Positions 47,999-57,802 of a stretch of DNA of 64,000 nt are shown here, one piece after another. A program made the position numbers and the translations under genes. Origin of the DNA: Rossellomorea pakistanensis (GTDB lineage Bacteria > Bacillota > Bacilli > Bacillales > Bacillaceae_B). The DNA lies in the NCBI RefSeq assembly GCF_016908495.1, contig NZ_JAFBDZ010000001.1, forward strand, positions 1,302,001 to 1,366,000, written 5' to 3'. The notes beneath the pieces were generated by a model. The model was not told where the DNA came from, did not search any database, and was given only the letters and a program-made list of their open reading frames with translations. The number at the start of each line of letters is the position of its first letter. The first letter of the stretch is position 1.

Positions 47999-48802
47999 CT
48001 ATGCTTTTACACCGAAAAACTTTTTCAATCTCGTGAACATTCCTGGCTTATCATCCTCTAAAGATTGTAACGGGACGGATTCTCCAAGAATTCTTCTTGC
48101 AATATTACGATAAGAAATCCCTGCCTTAGTATTAGGATCAAGGGCGATAGGTTCTCCTTTATTCGAAGACCTGATGACATTATCGTCATCAGCCACAATT
48201 CCAATTAGATCGATCGACAGATGTGTAGTGATTTCATCAACATCAAGCACTTCACCATTTTTCATCATATGATTCCTTATACGATTAATGACAAGTTTTG
48301 GAGGCTCAATCTCTTCTTTTTCTAATAACCCGATGATGCGATCTGCGTCACGAACAGCGGAGATTTCTGGAGTTGTCACAACAATAGCTTTATCTGCTCC
48401 AGCTACGGCATTTTTATAGCCTTGTTCGATTCCAGCTGGACAATCAATTATGATATAATCATATTCTTGTTTCAATTCCGAAATCAAAGCCGCCATTTGT
48501 TCAGGATTGACAGCCGATTTATCACTTGTTTGTGCAGCAGGTAGTAAATACAATTTATCTTCAAACCTTTTATCCTTTACAAGGGCTTGATGTGTTTTGC
48601 AGCGCCCTTCAACAACATCTACTAAGTCATAGATAATCCGATTTTCGAGCCCCATTATCACATCCAAATTCCGAAGGCCAATATCTGTATCTACTAAACA
48701 TACTTTTTTGCCTTGCAGAGCTAATGCTGTACCCACATTTGCTGAAGTAGTGGTTTTGCCTACCCCGCCTTTTCCGGAAGTAATTACGATTGCTTCACCC
48801 AC
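47999..48802 (-). CDS. minD: septum site-determining ATPase MinD
   Basis: This membrane-cycling ATPase recruits MinC to block polar division. It has 267 residues from a GTG. The deviant Walker A is TSGKGGVGKTT at residues 8-18, and DTDIGLRNLDVIMG and IIIDCPAGIEQ follow. The C-terminal amphipathic membrane-targeting helix is MFTRLKKFFGVKA. It starts 1 base after minC and ends in a terminator. Confidence 0.98.
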   Translation of the reverse strand: MGEAIVITSGKGGVGKTTTSANVGTALALQGKKVCLVDTDIGLRNLDVIMGLENRIIYDLVDVVEGRCKTHQALVKDKRFEDKLYLLPAAQTSDKSAVNPEQMAALISELKQEYDYIIIDCPAGIEQGYKNAVAGADKAIVVTTPEISAVRDADRIIGLLEKEEIEPPKLVINRIRNHMMKNGEVLDVDEITTHLSIDLIGIVADDDNVIRSSNKGEPIALDPNTKAGISYRNIARRILGESVPLQSLEDDKPGMFTRLKKFFGVKA

Positions 48803-48803
48803 A

Positions 48804-49484
48804 TTAGCGCCCCCCTTTAAAACTAGATATATTTGGTCTTATATGTCTTAAAACTTGCAAACGATCGACAACAATTTGATTTGAATCATCTATGTATGCA
48901 CATTCCATTTCATGACCTTCCTCTTTTTCAAGGTGATCAGGTGAACGATTAAGTTGTTCTGAAATGCGCAGCTGTGTAGGCGTCATTTGCGAAGCGACGA
49001 TTACTGCTTCATCATTACCAGAACAACCTGCATGTGCAACACCCTTTAAAACGCCTAGAATATATATGTTCCCAGCTGCTTTGACAGTACCACCGGGGTT
49101 CACATCTCCAATAATTAGTAAATCACCAGGAACTTCTATTACTTGTCCTGACCGAATTACACCTGTTATAGGGTATATATCAGATTCTTCGATAAGTTTA
49201 TTCGCATCAACTTTTGTCATGACATTGCTCGAAATTTGCTCTACTATAAGGTTTCGATTATTACTTACAATTTCTCTGAGTTCCTGTTCTTGTCCCTCAG
49301 TTAAGTATCGATTGCCGGTTTGAATATTTACAGACATTAATGGACGGTCTTCCGAATGATGATATTGAGCCGTCAATTTAGAATCCAGCTCTTTCTTTAA
49401 TTCTTCATATGAGCATTGATCATTCAAATGAAGTGTTAATCCATCCTTTGTTCCTTTTATTAAAATATTATGTTTTTTTATCAT
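48804..49484 (-). CDS. minC: septum site-determining protein MinC
   Basis: MinC inhibits FtsZ ring formation. It has 226 residues. The N-terminal FtsZ-binding domain (about 1-100) is followed by the beta-helical C-terminal domain (VIRSGQVIEVPGDLLIIGDV, NPGGTVKAAGNIYILGVLKG), which binds MinD. The ATG has a GAGGTG site. It lies 74 bases downstream of mreD, and a TTTGTCGAA motif (minus strand, about 49515-49523) lies in the gap. Confidence 0.96.
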   Translation of the reverse strand: MIKKHNILIKGTKDGLTLHLNDQCSYEELKKELDSKLTAQYHHSEDRPLMSVNIQTGNRYLTEGQEQELREIVSNNRNLIVEQISSNVMTKVDANKLIEESDIYPITGVIRSGQVIEVPGDLLIIGDVNPGGTVKAAGNIYILGVLKGVAHAGCSGNDEAVIVASQMTPTQLRISEQLNRSPDHLEKEEGHEMECAYIDDSNQIVVDRLQVLRHIRPNISSFKGGR

Positions 49485-49558
49485 GACGCATTGTTCACCT
49501 CAGTCGTCATTTAATTCGACAAATACCTCTTTAATTCCTCTTTTTCAAACCTTAAAGC

Positions 49559-50080
49559 CTATTGTTCAATAAATTCTTTTCTTAAATTATTCATTAGGAG
49601 CTTTATAGGATAAGAGAAAATAATAATAAAGACCGCATTTAAAACGAGCGTTGGCCATAGCCTCCAGTCTGCAAACTGGATTAGAGTAAAGTCTGTCCTT
49701 TGAATAATAAAATTGAGCTGATAAACGAGTAATTCCAATATCGATATATTAATGATCATTGAAATCCCTACAACAATTAAATTGTTATGCAAAATTTTCA
49801 TCATTTTATCCATTAAGAAAATCGTTAAAGGGAAAATAAGCATGTAAATTCCAATGATTTCTGTATAAAATAAATCAAATAAAAAACCGAACACAAAAGC
49901 ATAAACAATCGCAGAACGGTAATGAAAAAATACGGCCATAAATAAAATGAAGATCTGCAAAAAGTGTGGAACAATAATTCGATGACTTTCTATTAATTCA
50001 ACAGGAAAAACTCTGACAAAAATACTTTCACTATATAAGGTCATCAGGGCAAGGAATGGAAGAAGAAGACGTTTCATCAT
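49559..50080 (-). CDS. mreD: rod shape-determining protein MreD
   Basis: This 173-residue integral membrane protein has about five helices (for example IVPHFLQIFILFMAVFFHY, AIVYAFVFGFLFDLFYTEII, MLIFPLTIFLMDKMM). It is part of the elongasome scaffold. It overlaps the end of mreC by 4 bases. The sequence is poorly conserved outside the family, but position and topology make the call firm. Confidence 0.95.
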   Translation of the reverse strand: MMKRLLLPFLALMTLYSESIFVRVFPVELIESHRIIVPHFLQIFILFMAVFFHYRSAIVYAFVFGFLFDLFYTEIIGIYMLIFPLTIFLMDKMMKILHNNLIVVGISMIINISILELLVYQLNFIIQRTDFTLIQFADWRLWPTLVLNAVFIIIFSYPIKLLMNNLRKEFIEQ

Positions 50081-50955
50081 TCTTCCTCCTCCTTGTTAGC
50101 AGTATTAGGCTCTTTTGCTTTTGTCATCGTACGCTCTACAACCATTACATGCTCTAAATCATAATAATCCGCTGTTGGTTCAACATATGCGGTTTGCGTT
50201 AATCCGTATTGATCAGGTATGACCTCTGTCACTTTTCCCACAGGCAAGTTTTTAGGGAAAACCCCACCTAAACCGGATGTAGCAACAATGGAACCTTTTT
50301 TCACTTTCATATCATAAGGAATTCGTTTAACCATAAGCTTCTTTTTCTCTTTATCGAACCCTTCTACAAAAGCAAAGATATCTTTTTCTCCTTGAATTGT
50401 TACGGAAACTCGATTATTTGAATTTTTGGCACTTAATAGTTCAACGGTCGCCGAAAAATTTGTCGCGCTTTTTACTTTTCCTATTAATCCCTTCGAGGTG
50501 ATCACTGCCATATTTGGATACACCCCATGATTTTCTCCGCGATTAATAATTAGAAGATCCTGCCATTGGTCCGGGTTTCTAGCAATGACAGTTGCATGAA
50601 TTGGATTATATTCTCGTAAATTTTCTTCTTTTCCAACAATATCTCGCAGTTTTTCATTCTCTTTAGCTAAATCTTCAACTTTGATTTCCAATTGAACTAG
50701 CTCTTCTAAACGAGATTTCAGCTTCTCATTTTCCGTGTATGTATTTTGCAGGTTATCAAGATCTTCAAAAAAACCGGACACAGAGCTTACTGGCTTAGAA
50801 ACAATCGATTGACCAAACCCAACAATGTCTTTCACAAATTGTTCGGGCCAAGAAATATTTTCTCTCTCTCGTAAAGAATAACCAACCAATGCCACTAGAA
50901 CAATAATGCTGACGAGTAAGATGATCAACCGCTTATTCATGAAAAATTGTGGCAT
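50077..50955 (-). CDS. mreC: rod shape-determining protein MreC
   Basis: MreC is a bitopic protein linking MreB to cell-wall synthesis. It has 292 residues. An N-terminal transmembrane helix (LIILLVSIIVLVALVGYSL) is followed by a coiled coil (about 70-115) and a beta-rich periplasmic-side domain with ATVIARNPDQWQDLLIINRG, MAVITSKGLIGKV and VATSGLGGVFPKNLPVGKV. The ATG has a GAGGTG site. It follows mreB after 231 bases. Confidence 0.96.
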   Translation of the reverse strand: MPQFFMNKRLIILLVSIIVLVALVGYSLRERENISWPEQFVKDIVGFGQSIVSKPVSSVSGFFEDLDNLQNTYTENEKLKSRLEELVQLEIKVEDLAKENEKLRDIVGKEENLREYNPIHATVIARNPDQWQDLLIINRGENHGVYPNMAVITSKGLIGKVKSATNFSATVELLSAKNSNNRVSVTIQGEKDIFAFVEGFDKEKKKLMVKRIPYDMKVKKGSIVATSGLGGVFPKNLPVGKVTEVIPDQYGLTQTAYVEPTADYYDLEHVMVVERTMTKAKEPNTANKEEEE

Positions 50956-51186
50956 GATTTACACCTCTATCTCTTTCACTATAAAAATAGTGCTTTTTTA
51001 ATTCCAGCACAAAAACGCAGCGTTCCTTCATATGAATAAGGTAAAATTAAAACCTGCTGCTTGCGCTAGTTATATCGTCGTATATATTCACGAAAATAAT
51101 AAATGACTTTCTAAATCAATCACAAATACAGGGCCTGTCCCTTGTTTATCTTGATGGGCCAGCCCCAGTAATTTTATAACTTACGC

Positions 51187-52194
51187 TTATTTACCGCGGT
51201 TCTTAAATAAATGGATATGATCAAGAGCTTTTCCAGTTCCAATTGCTACACAGTCTAATGGATTTTCAGCAATTAACACCGGCATTTTTGTCTCATCACT
51301 AATAATCTTATCGAGGTTCCGCAGTAATGCCCCCCCGCCTGTTAGAACGATTCCTCGGTCCATAATATCAGCAGCCAGTTCAGGAGGTGTTGTTTCTAAT
51401 GTACTTTTAACTGCATCCACTATAGCAAATACCGTATCATGAAGTGCTTTTCCAATCTCATCAGCGGTAATTTCAAGGGTTTTCGGAAGTCCAGTCAACA
51501 GGTCCCGTCCACGGACATCCATCGCTTCAATTCCTTCAGAGTCAGCTGCTGAGCCAATTTCTAATTTAATCGTCTCAGCCGTACGATCCCCAATCATCAA
51601 ATTATATGTTTTGCGGATATAATTAATAATGGCATCATCCATTTCATCACCGGCAACGCGAATGGATTGTTTTGTAACAATCCCTCCCAGAGAAATAATT
51701 GCCACCTCAGTTGTTCCTCCGCCAATATCCACAACCATACTACCCGTTGGTTCCCATACAGGTAAATTTGCTCCTATTGCAGCTGCAAATGGCTCTTCAA
51801 TCGTGTAAGCATCTCTTGCACCTGCTTGACGAGTAGCATCGATAACCGCTCTTTCTTCAACTGCCGTTATTCCAGAAGGGACACAAACCATTACATATGG
51901 TTTTCTAGCGAAAGGTGATGTTCCTTTCACTGCTTGTTTTATGTAATATTTCATCATCGTCGCTGTTGTTTCATAATCTGCAATAACTCCGTCTTTCATC
52001 GGTCTTAGAGCTACGACGTTTCCTGGTGTTCTTCCAATCATATTTTTGGCGTCATTTCCAACGGCAACAATTTGTTTATTATCAGTTTGTAAAGCGACAA
52101 CAGACGGTTCACGTACCACAATTCCTTTTCCTTTTACGTAAACAAGTGTGTTCGCTGTTCCTAAATCAATTCCAAGGTCTTTCGTTCCAAACAT
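51187..52194 (-). CDS. mreB: rod shape-determining actin homologue MreB
   Basis: This is a bacterial actin that guides lateral wall synthesis. It has 335 residues. Phosphate 1 motif [31 protein letters not shown] and the adenosine motif [14 protein letters not shown] are intact. The ATG has a GGGAGA site. It heads mreB-mreC-mreD-minC-minD. A hairpin-like GGGGCTGGCCC/GGGACAGGCCC pair (51127-51167) follows the stop codon but is imperfect. Confidence 0.97.
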   Translation of the reverse strand: MFGTKDLGIDLGTANTLVYVKGKGIVVREPSVVALQTDNKQIVAVGNDAKNMIGRTPGNVVALRPMKDGVIADYETTATMMKYYIKQAVKGTSPFARKPYVMVCVPSGITAVEERAVIDATRQAGARDAYTIEEPFAAAIGANLPVWEPTGSMVVDIGGGTTEVAIISLGGIVTKQSIRVAGDEMDDAIINYIRKTYNLMIGDRTAETIKLEIGSAADSEGIEAMDVRGRDLLTGLPKTLEITADEIGKALHDTVFAIVDAVKSTLETTPPELAADIMDRGIVLTGGGALLRNLDKIISDETKMPVLIAENPLDCVAIGTGKALDHIHLFKNRGK

Positions 52195-52322
52195 GCTTGT
52201 ATCTCCCTTTCTGATACGGATTGGGCGGTGTATTTTACATTACCAATCTATTTCATTTCTCCAATTTTTAGGTCAAAAATCACAAACAATATTATATCGC
52301 AACACCCTATAAAATCATAGTG

Positions 52323-53021
52323 TTATAAATACCCTTTTTCCTTTAAACTTACATATTTCTTCTCGCCAATAATAAGATGATCGAGAATGTCGATTCCGAT
52401 AATCTTCCCACATTCCACTAGTCTTTTGGTAACCTCAATATCCTCCCTACTTGGTGTAGGGTCCCCAGAAGGATGATTATGAATACAAATAATTGAAGCA
52501 GCCGATCTTCGAAAGGCTTCTTTAAAAACCTCTCGTGGATGGACTATGGAGGCATTCAAGCTTCCAATAAAAATCGTCTTCTTATGAAGAACCTGATTCT
52601 TTGTGTTAAGAAATAAACATACGAAGTGTTCTTGAGAAAGAAAACGCATATCATTCATTACGAAATTAGCCCCATCCTCAGGTGAGCGTATCGAAAATCG
52701 ATCATCATAGGTGAGATTACTAATTCTTCTCCCAATTTCGACAGCAGCCATAAGCTGTATAGCCTTTGCTAAACCAATCCCATGAATGGCTGTAATTTCT
52801 TCTATTGAAGCATCTTTTAGTAATCTCAACCCTTCGAACGTTTGCAATAGACGATTAGATAATTGTATTACAGATTCCGACTTTGTTCCAGTTCTAAGCA
52901 AAATAGCTAGAAGCTCTTGATTGGAAAGACTTTTTGCCCCGCTTTGGATCATTCTTTCGCGAGGTCGCTCATCATTAGGGTAATCCCTAATCATTAAGCG
53001 TTCTTCTGTTTTATTCGTCAC
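52323..53021 (-). CDS. radC: RadC-family JAB/MPN domain protein
   Basis: This protein has 232 residues from the GTG at 53019-53021, with AAGGAGG 9 bases upstream. The N-terminal helix-hairpin-helix-like domain (SLSNQELLAILLRTGTKSES, IHGIGLAKAIQLMAAVEIG) is followed by the JAB metalloprotease-like domain with the zinc motif HNHPSGDPTPSREDIEVT. It was named for a supposed repair role, which later work questioned, so its function remains unclear. It lies between maf and mreB, as in B. subtilis. Confidence 0.94.
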   Translation of the reverse strand: MTNKTEERLMIRDYPNDERPRERMIQSGAKSLSNQELLAILLRTGTKSESVIQLSNRLLQTFEGLRLLKDASIEEITAIHGIGLAKAIQLMAAVEIGRRISNLTYDDRFSIRSPEDGANFVMNDMRFLSQEHFVCLFLNTKNQVLHKKTIFIGSLNASIVHPREVFKEAFRRSAASIICIHNHPSGDPTPSREDIEVTKRLVECGKIIGIDILDHLIIGEKKYVSLKEKGYL

Positions 53022-53071
53022 AAACCCTTTCCTCCTTAATGTAACTATGGGAGGGAGGAAGTAAGCAAAGG

Positions 53072-53647
53072 TCAAACTCGTAACGATGGGTATCCCATTT
53101 TCTTCAATGTACGATAAAGCTTTGATATTGGAAGTCCAACTACAGAAGCATAATCTCCTTTAATCTCTTTTACAAATAATGCCCCAAGAGCTTGTATACC
53201 ATATCCACCAGCTTTATCATAAGGTTCACCTGTTTCGATATAGTTTAGAATCTCTTGCTCTGTTAACTCCCAAAATGTTACATCTGTTTTTTCGTAGAAT
53301 ACTTCCTGTTGACCTTCAAATATGACAGCCACACCTGTAAAAACGGAATGCGTTATTCCAGATAATTGACTGAGCATCTTCTTGGCCTCTTCTTTGTCTT
53401 TCGGTTTTTCGAGAATATGATCACCTTGCGCCACTACGGTATCAGAGCCAATCACATAAGAGCTGTGATAATCATCAGCGACCGCAAGCGCTTTTCGGGT
53501 AGCTAGATCTGTGACGACACATTCAGGGCTTACCTTTCGATCAATACTTTCATCTACATTTGAATGAATAATGGAGAAATCAAGATGCAGTTGTTGGAGA
53601 AGCATTTTTCTGCGGGGAGAACTTGAAGCCAAAATGAGGTTAGTCAA
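53072..53647 (-). CDS. maf: Maf nucleotide pyrophosphatase (septum-associated)
   Basis: Maf hydrolyses dTTP, UTP and modified nucleotides and can inhibit septation when overproduced. It has 191 residues from the TTG at 53645-53647, with AAAGGTG upstream. The motif LASSSPRRKMLL is at the N terminus. VIGSDTVVAQGDHILEKPKD, YIETGEPYDKAGGYGIQ and GDYASVVGLPISKLY follow. The longer upstream frame lacks a ribosome site. It is 51 bases from radC. Confidence 0.95.
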   Translation of the reverse strand: MTNLILASSSPRRKMLLQQLHLDFSIIHSNVDESIDRKVSPECVVTDLATRKALAVADDYHSSYVIGSDTVVAQGDHILEKPKDKEEAKKMLSQLSGITHSVFTGVAVIFEGQQEVFYEKTDVTFWELTEQEILNYIETGEPYDKAGGYGIQALGALFVKEIKGDYASVVGLPISKLYRTLKKMGYPSLRV

Positions 53648-53755
53648 TAAAATCACCTTTCCCTTCTTCCATAAAGATTGGGAGATACAACATAATCCTA
53701 CCAAATTCGTCAAAAGTTCTCAACAAATAGTCAAGAGATTAGGAAAATAAAAAAC

Positions 53756-53828
53756 AAAAAAAGTGATAACCAACCATTCAACGTACAATTTCAAAGTACT
53801 AGAACCGAATAGGTCGATCATCACTTTT
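53756..53828 (-). terminator. terminator of spoIIB
   Basis: On the minus strand AAAAGTGAT pairs with ATCACTTTT across a loop of about 50 bases (with inner TCGACCTATTCGGTTC structure), followed by TTTGTTTTTTATTTT. It lies 50 bases after the spoIIB stop codon. Confidence 0.7.
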
Positions 53829-53877
53829 CTCATCTTAAATTATTTCCTAGAAAATATCACTTTCTGTCGATGTGTTG

Positions 53878-54867
53878 TTATAATTTATTATATTTTTCAA
53901 TAAATGAAAAAAGACTTTCACGTGCCTTTTGAAGTTGTGCATCCTCTGTTGTTGAACTATATTCTTTCATGCTTGTGACAGCATTGGTTAAATCTTTTTT
54001 CATACTAACCAACGTTTTGTTTTCAATTTTCATCCCATCTAGTTCACTTTGCTGTTTTTCAACCGAAGTAATGACGCTTTTATTAACTTTATTTTCGAGG
54101 CTAGCAGTAAGGGATTCTTGAGCAAGTACAGTAAAAATCTTCATTCCTTTATTAATAAAATCAGCTTCATCTCCAGAAGCTTTAATTTCTTTTTCATCAA
54201 GGGTAAACTCTTTAGCATAAACTTCAATGTCTTTCTCTTTCAATTTTTCACCAAACGAATTAATGGTATCAAGGTTTTCACCTATCCCAACAAATAAATA
54301 ATATTGTTCATCACTTGAAATCATCGCTACAGGTACACCTTTTGATTCAATGGATGATTGCATTGCATTTGCAGACTCTTCGGTACCAAACACACCCGCT
54401 TGTAGTACTGGAAGTGAAAAGGCTTGAATTTTATTTTTTGAACCACTCTTTCCACCAGATTCTTCCCCTTTAGAGGAGACCTCTTCTTGGAGAGCAATGG
54501 CTGGGGCAGACTGTTCCCCATCTGTTATAACATTTAATATAATAAACCCTAGCGTAATACCAATGGCAATCGCACCTATTAAAGGAAAGAGAAAGACAGT
54601 ATAATCTTTTGCCCCCCCCTTAAAGCTCATCTTTTTCTTTTTACCTTTTTCTTGTACATAATTAATTTTTTTATATTCTTTTGGCGGCTTTTCTTCTTCA
54701 TCCGGTAATACCCAGTTGAACGAATCATCCTCTGCACGATCTTTTGCCGCCGCGAGTTCATCTGTCCCTAGCTGCCAATCATGTACAAGCAGATCTTCTT
54801 GATATTTTGTTTTTTCGCCATTAATTTTAACGGTTATTTTCCCACTATTTTTACTCTGCTTGTCCAA
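53878..54867 (-). CDS. spoIIB: stage II sporulation protein B, SPOR domain
   Basis: SpoIIB localises to the sporulation septum and helps coordinate engulfment. It has 329 residues from a TTG behind GGAGGGG. A hydrophilic cytoplasmic part (about 1-90) is followed by one transmembrane helix (YTVFLFPLIGAIAIGITLGF). The extracellular SPOR domain (FSLPVLQAGVFGTEESANAM, VPVAMISSDEQYYLFVGIG) should bind denuded septal peptidoglycan. The position between comC and maf matches B. subtilis. Confidence 0.9.
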   Translation of the reverse strand: MDKQSKNSGKITVKINGEKTKYQEDLLVHDWQLGTDELAAAKDRAEDDSFNWVLPDEEEKPPKEYKKINYVQEKGKKKKMSFKGGAKDYTVFLFPLIGAIAIGITLGFIILNVITDGEQSAPAIALQEEVSSKGEESGGKSGSKNKIQAFSLPVLQAGVFGTEESANAMQSSIESKGVPVAMISSDEQYYLFVGIGENLDTINSFGEKLKEKDIEVYAKEFTLDEKEIKASGDEADFINKGMKIFTVLAQESLTASLENKVNKSVITSVEKQQSELDGMKIENKTLVSMKKDLTNAVTSMKEYSSTTEDAQLQKARESLFSFIEKYNKL

Positions 54868-54879
54868 ATTTTACGCCCC

Positions 54880-54965
54880 TCCTTTTAGTTGTTTTTTTAC
54901 ATGCTATCATAGGCCACAAAAAAAAGAACAAGACTTTTGTCGTCTTGCCCCCATAGGTTTTCGTC
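54880..54965 (-). terminator. hairpin with T-run upstream of spoIIB (comC terminator or attenuator)
   Basis: The minus-strand stem CAAGAC and GTCTTG (about 54942-54947 and 54929-54934) is followed by TTCTTTTTTTT. It lies about 230 bases after comC and about 60 bases before spoIIB, so it could end readthrough from comC or attenuate spoIIB. Confidence 0.55.
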
Positions 54966-55169
54966 AATTTTTTTAATTTCAATAAATTATTCTGGCTTTC
55001 ATCAATCAGGTATGGAATTTGTCGAAAAGGTTTGTTCTTGTTTAACCTTTTGGTATGTGGAATCAAGGGAATTGATTTGTGAGTTAGGTGCATGTATATT
55101 TACAAAATGAATAAAATCGTTATTTTTGGTAAATGAAGTTATACATCATTCGTTAACCGCATTAATGAT
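54966..55169. other. spoIIB upstream region
   Basis: No gene is visible. TTTGTCGAA (55018-55026), the core of a Spo0A box, lies about 150 bases before spoIIB. The spoIIB promoter is probably here, but I could not fix it. Confidence 0.35.
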
Positions 55170-55913
55170 CTAGATATATAAAGAATAATACCATTGTACG
55201 ATTTCCTCACCATAAAAATAAGCTAGAATTGTCCCAAGACAAATATAGGGGCCAAACGCAATGGCCTCACCTTTCTTGAATTTTCCAATCAACATTCCAG
55301 CTATACCAACAACAGCTCCTAATAACGTGGCAAGGAAAAAGGAAAGTAAAAGACCTTTTACGCCAAGTACAAAGCCAATAAGTGTGAACAGTTTAATATC
55401 TCCACCTCCCATTCCACCTTTACTGATAATGGCGATCAATAAAAGTAAGGAAAAACCAAGTGCTGCTCCTGTTAGCGAAGCCCACCATGGTGATAGCGGT
55501 TTAAAGAGACGTTCCACTATAAAGAGAATGGCAAAAAATAAGAGTACCTTATCTGGTATGATCATATATTTGAGATCACTAACTGTAATAATCGAAAACA
55601 ACGAAATAAGCGTCAGTGCAATAATGAGCTCTAACTGAAGACCGAAAACTTGGTAAGCAAGAACAAAAAATGCCCCTGTTATGACTTCCATTACAGGATA
55701 CAAAGGAGAAATCTCCCCCTTACAGCTGACACATTTCCCGCCTTGCATGATAAATGAGAAAACAGGGATGAGTTCTTTTGTACTGAGTTGATGTCCACAA
55801 TAGGGACAAGCTGAGCGGGGCCGGATTATTGACTTTTTTAACGGTATTCTTAAGCCTACAACGTTGTAGAAGGATGCTAAGAGTAGTCCGTAAATAAAGA
55901 ATAATATATTCAT
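55170..55913 (-). CDS. comC: type IV prepilin peptidase ComC
   Basis: ComC cleaves and methylates the competence pseudopilins. It has 247 residues with about seven transmembrane helices. The N-terminal zinc-type CxxC pairs are ACPYCGHQLSTKELIPVFS and GKCVSCKGE. The catalytic aspartates are in ITVSDLKYMIIPDKV and GGMGGGDIKLFTLIG (GxGD). The AAGGAG nearest the ATG lies 17 bases upstream, unusually far, so translation may be weak. It precedes spoIIB, as in B. subtilis. Confidence 0.93.
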   Translation of the reverse strand: MNILFFIYGLLLASFYNVVGLRIPLKKSIIRPRSACPYCGHQLSTKELIPVFSFIMQGGKCVSCKGEISPLYPVMEVITGAFFVLAYQVFGLQLELIIALTLISLFSIITVSDLKYMIIPDKVLLFFAILFIVERLFKPLSPWWASLTGAALGFSLLLLIAIISKGGMGGGDIKLFTLIGFVLGVKGLLLSFFLATLLGAVVGIAGMLIGKFKKGEAIAFGPYICLGTILAYFYGEEIVQWYYSLYI

Positions 55914-56008
55914 AGAAAATTATTTATTATCTCCTTATGTGTTTTGATGATTATTTTTAGTTTAACACCATACATGTTGCCAAAATAGAGAATAATCCAC
56001 TATGCCAA

Positions 56009-57712
56009 TCATTTCACATATTGTGCAACACGATTTCTCCCCGCTTGTTTTGCTCCCGTGTAAAGTGCACGATCGGCTTGGCGGATGAGTGATAAGCCAT
56101 CATCTGCTTCATAGGGAGCTGTAGCAACTCCTAGACTCGCAGTAATATTCACACTTAATTGTTTACGTTCTTTCTCTAAATCACTGTGTAATAGGAAGGA
56201 ATGGCTTTCTATATGGATTCTTATATCTTCAGCCAATTTTAATGCTTCTCCTTTTTTAATATCTTTTAAGAGGATCACAAACTCTTCTCCCCCATAACGT
56301 GCAACTGTCCCTCTTAAATCGATCAATTTCTCTAGCTTCTGTGCCAATACACAAAGAATTTCATTCCCACTTTGATGACCGTATGTATCATTAATGGATT
56401 TGAATCGATCAATGTCTAGCATTATTAAAGAGATACATTCATATTCACCAGAATGTAAACCTGCAATTACCGCCTCTAACTCAATTTCAAAATAGCGGTA
56501 ATTATACAACTTGGTTAATGCACATCTTTCACTATCCCATTTTGTTGTTTCATAGTGTCGTGCGTTTGCGATTGCAACGCCTAAATAGGAACATAGTATA
56601 TCAACAATCATTAACTGATATTTTTCAAATGCATTTTTCTTTGATGAGGCCAGCAGAAGAACTCCTCTTACCATTTGGCTTCGTACTATTGGGACACAAA
56701 TGACGCTTTCTGCATCCTCTGGCATATATCCCCCTACCAATGAATCCCATTCTGTCTTATTACGAAAAATGATGGACTTTCCAGAAGCCCAAACGCCTCC
56801 ACTTATGTCTTCATTCCTTTTTAATGGGGAAATATCATTGTTTTTAAGTTCACCTTTTTCTACTCTTCTAATGAGAATAAGCTTATCGTCTTTTACATCT
56901 AGAATATAAGCATACTCAACAGGTAATGTGGAAGTGATCCTATCTAAGAATAAGTCTAACACTTCTTTGACATTTAAGTTTTCCGTTAATTGGTGGCCGA
57001 TTTCAACGGCCTTCTGCAAGTATTGATTTATTTTTTCGGAAGAATTATATAAGCGAAGAAGTGTAGCAACCGAAATAAAAGGAATACCTAGTAAAAACAG
57101 TGAAACAGCCCCTAGTTCTAAAGACAAATAAAACCATGTAACTCCAAGGGGAAACATTAACATGATGGATAGAAAATCCCATACTAAGTCTTCTCCTAAT
57201 AGCTTTATCTTTCGATCTAGGAAACGAAAGAAAACGATTAAGATCACTTGATTCAGGATTATGTTCATAACTTGATAAACTATGGCAGGTCCTACTAATT
57301 CTTCTAATGGTTGCGGGCCAATTTCGCCACCTATCCCGAAATAAAGGAGTCCGCTTAAAATGGATACGAGAAAAAACATCGAAGAGTTAAGAGGAATTCG
57401 ATACATTTCATTTTTATTAATTCTTAATTTAACCAACAAAAGAACAACCGAAAATTGCATCAGCAGAACTTCAAAAAATAGGCCGTATTGTAAAAAGGCT
57501 GCTAATGTTACCCATTGAATCATAACCATGGGAGTACTGTTAATGACAATCGGCATGAATGAAGCACATGCCGTCATGACAAATAAAGAGATGACTCCCC
57601 ATATATTTTCAATTTGTGGAGGAAAGAAATGATAGGTTAAGTATAGCCCTGGCGGAACAATAAATGCCCAAAGTATCCAAATAAATTTCTTCTGGTTGGT
57701 ACCTACATCCAT
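56009..57712 (-). CDS. membrane-bound GAF-GGDEF diguanylate cyclase
   Basis: This likely makes cyclic di-GMP. It has 567 residues from the ATG at 57710-57712 behind GAGAGGGG. About seven N-terminal transmembrane helices (residues 8-215) are followed by a GAF-like domain (about 245-390, LDLFLDRITSTLPVEYAYIL, VICVPIVRSQMVRGVLLLAS). The GGDEF domain (about 400-567) has the intact active site RYGGEEFVILL and LDIDRFKSINDTYGHQ. The RxxD product-inhibition site expected just before GGEEF is absent (RGTV). I know no comC-folC GGDEF gene in B. subtilis, so this is probably a lineage-specific insertion. Confidence 0.88.
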   Translation of the reverse strand: MDVGTNQKKFIWILWAFIVPPGLYLTYHFFPPQIENIWGVISLFVMTACASFMPIVINSTPMVMIQWVTLAAFLQYGLFFEVLLMQFSVVLLLVKLRINKNEMYRIPLNSSMFFLVSILSGLLYFGIGGEIGPQPLEELVGPAIVYQVMNIILNQVILIVFFRFLDRKIKLLGEDLVWDFLSIMLMFPLGVTWFYLSLELGAVSLFLLGIPFISVATLLRLYNSSEKINQYLQKAVEIGHQLTENLNVKEVLDLFLDRITSTLPVEYAYILDVKDDKLILIRRVEKGELKNNDISPLKRNEDISGGVWASGKSIIFRNKTEWDSLVGGYMPEDAESVICVPIVRSQMVRGVLLLASSKKNAFEKYQLMIVDILCSYLGVAIANARHYETTKWDSERCALTKLYNYRYFEIELEAVIAGLHSGEYECISLIMLDIDRFKSINDTYGHQSGNEILCVLAQKLEKLIDLRGTVARYGGEEFVILLKDIKKGEALKLAEDIRIHIESHSFLLHSDLEKERKQLSVNITASLGVATAPYEADDGLSLIRQADRALYTGAKQAGRNRVAQYVK

Positions 57713-57802
57713 TTCCAATCCCCTCTCTCGAAAATAGTTAAAAAGTCATGTTTTTATGAATATTTTACCAAACTAAAGCAAAGAAGTCATCTTTAGTTTC
57801 AC

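Noticed and set aside
51127-51167. Hairpin GGGGCTGGCCC/GGGACAGGCCC after mreB as a terminator
   Set aside because: The stem has mismatches and the following sequence (TGTATTTGTG) lacks a proper T-run. mreB to mreC readthrough is expected. I left it out of the feature list as unproven.
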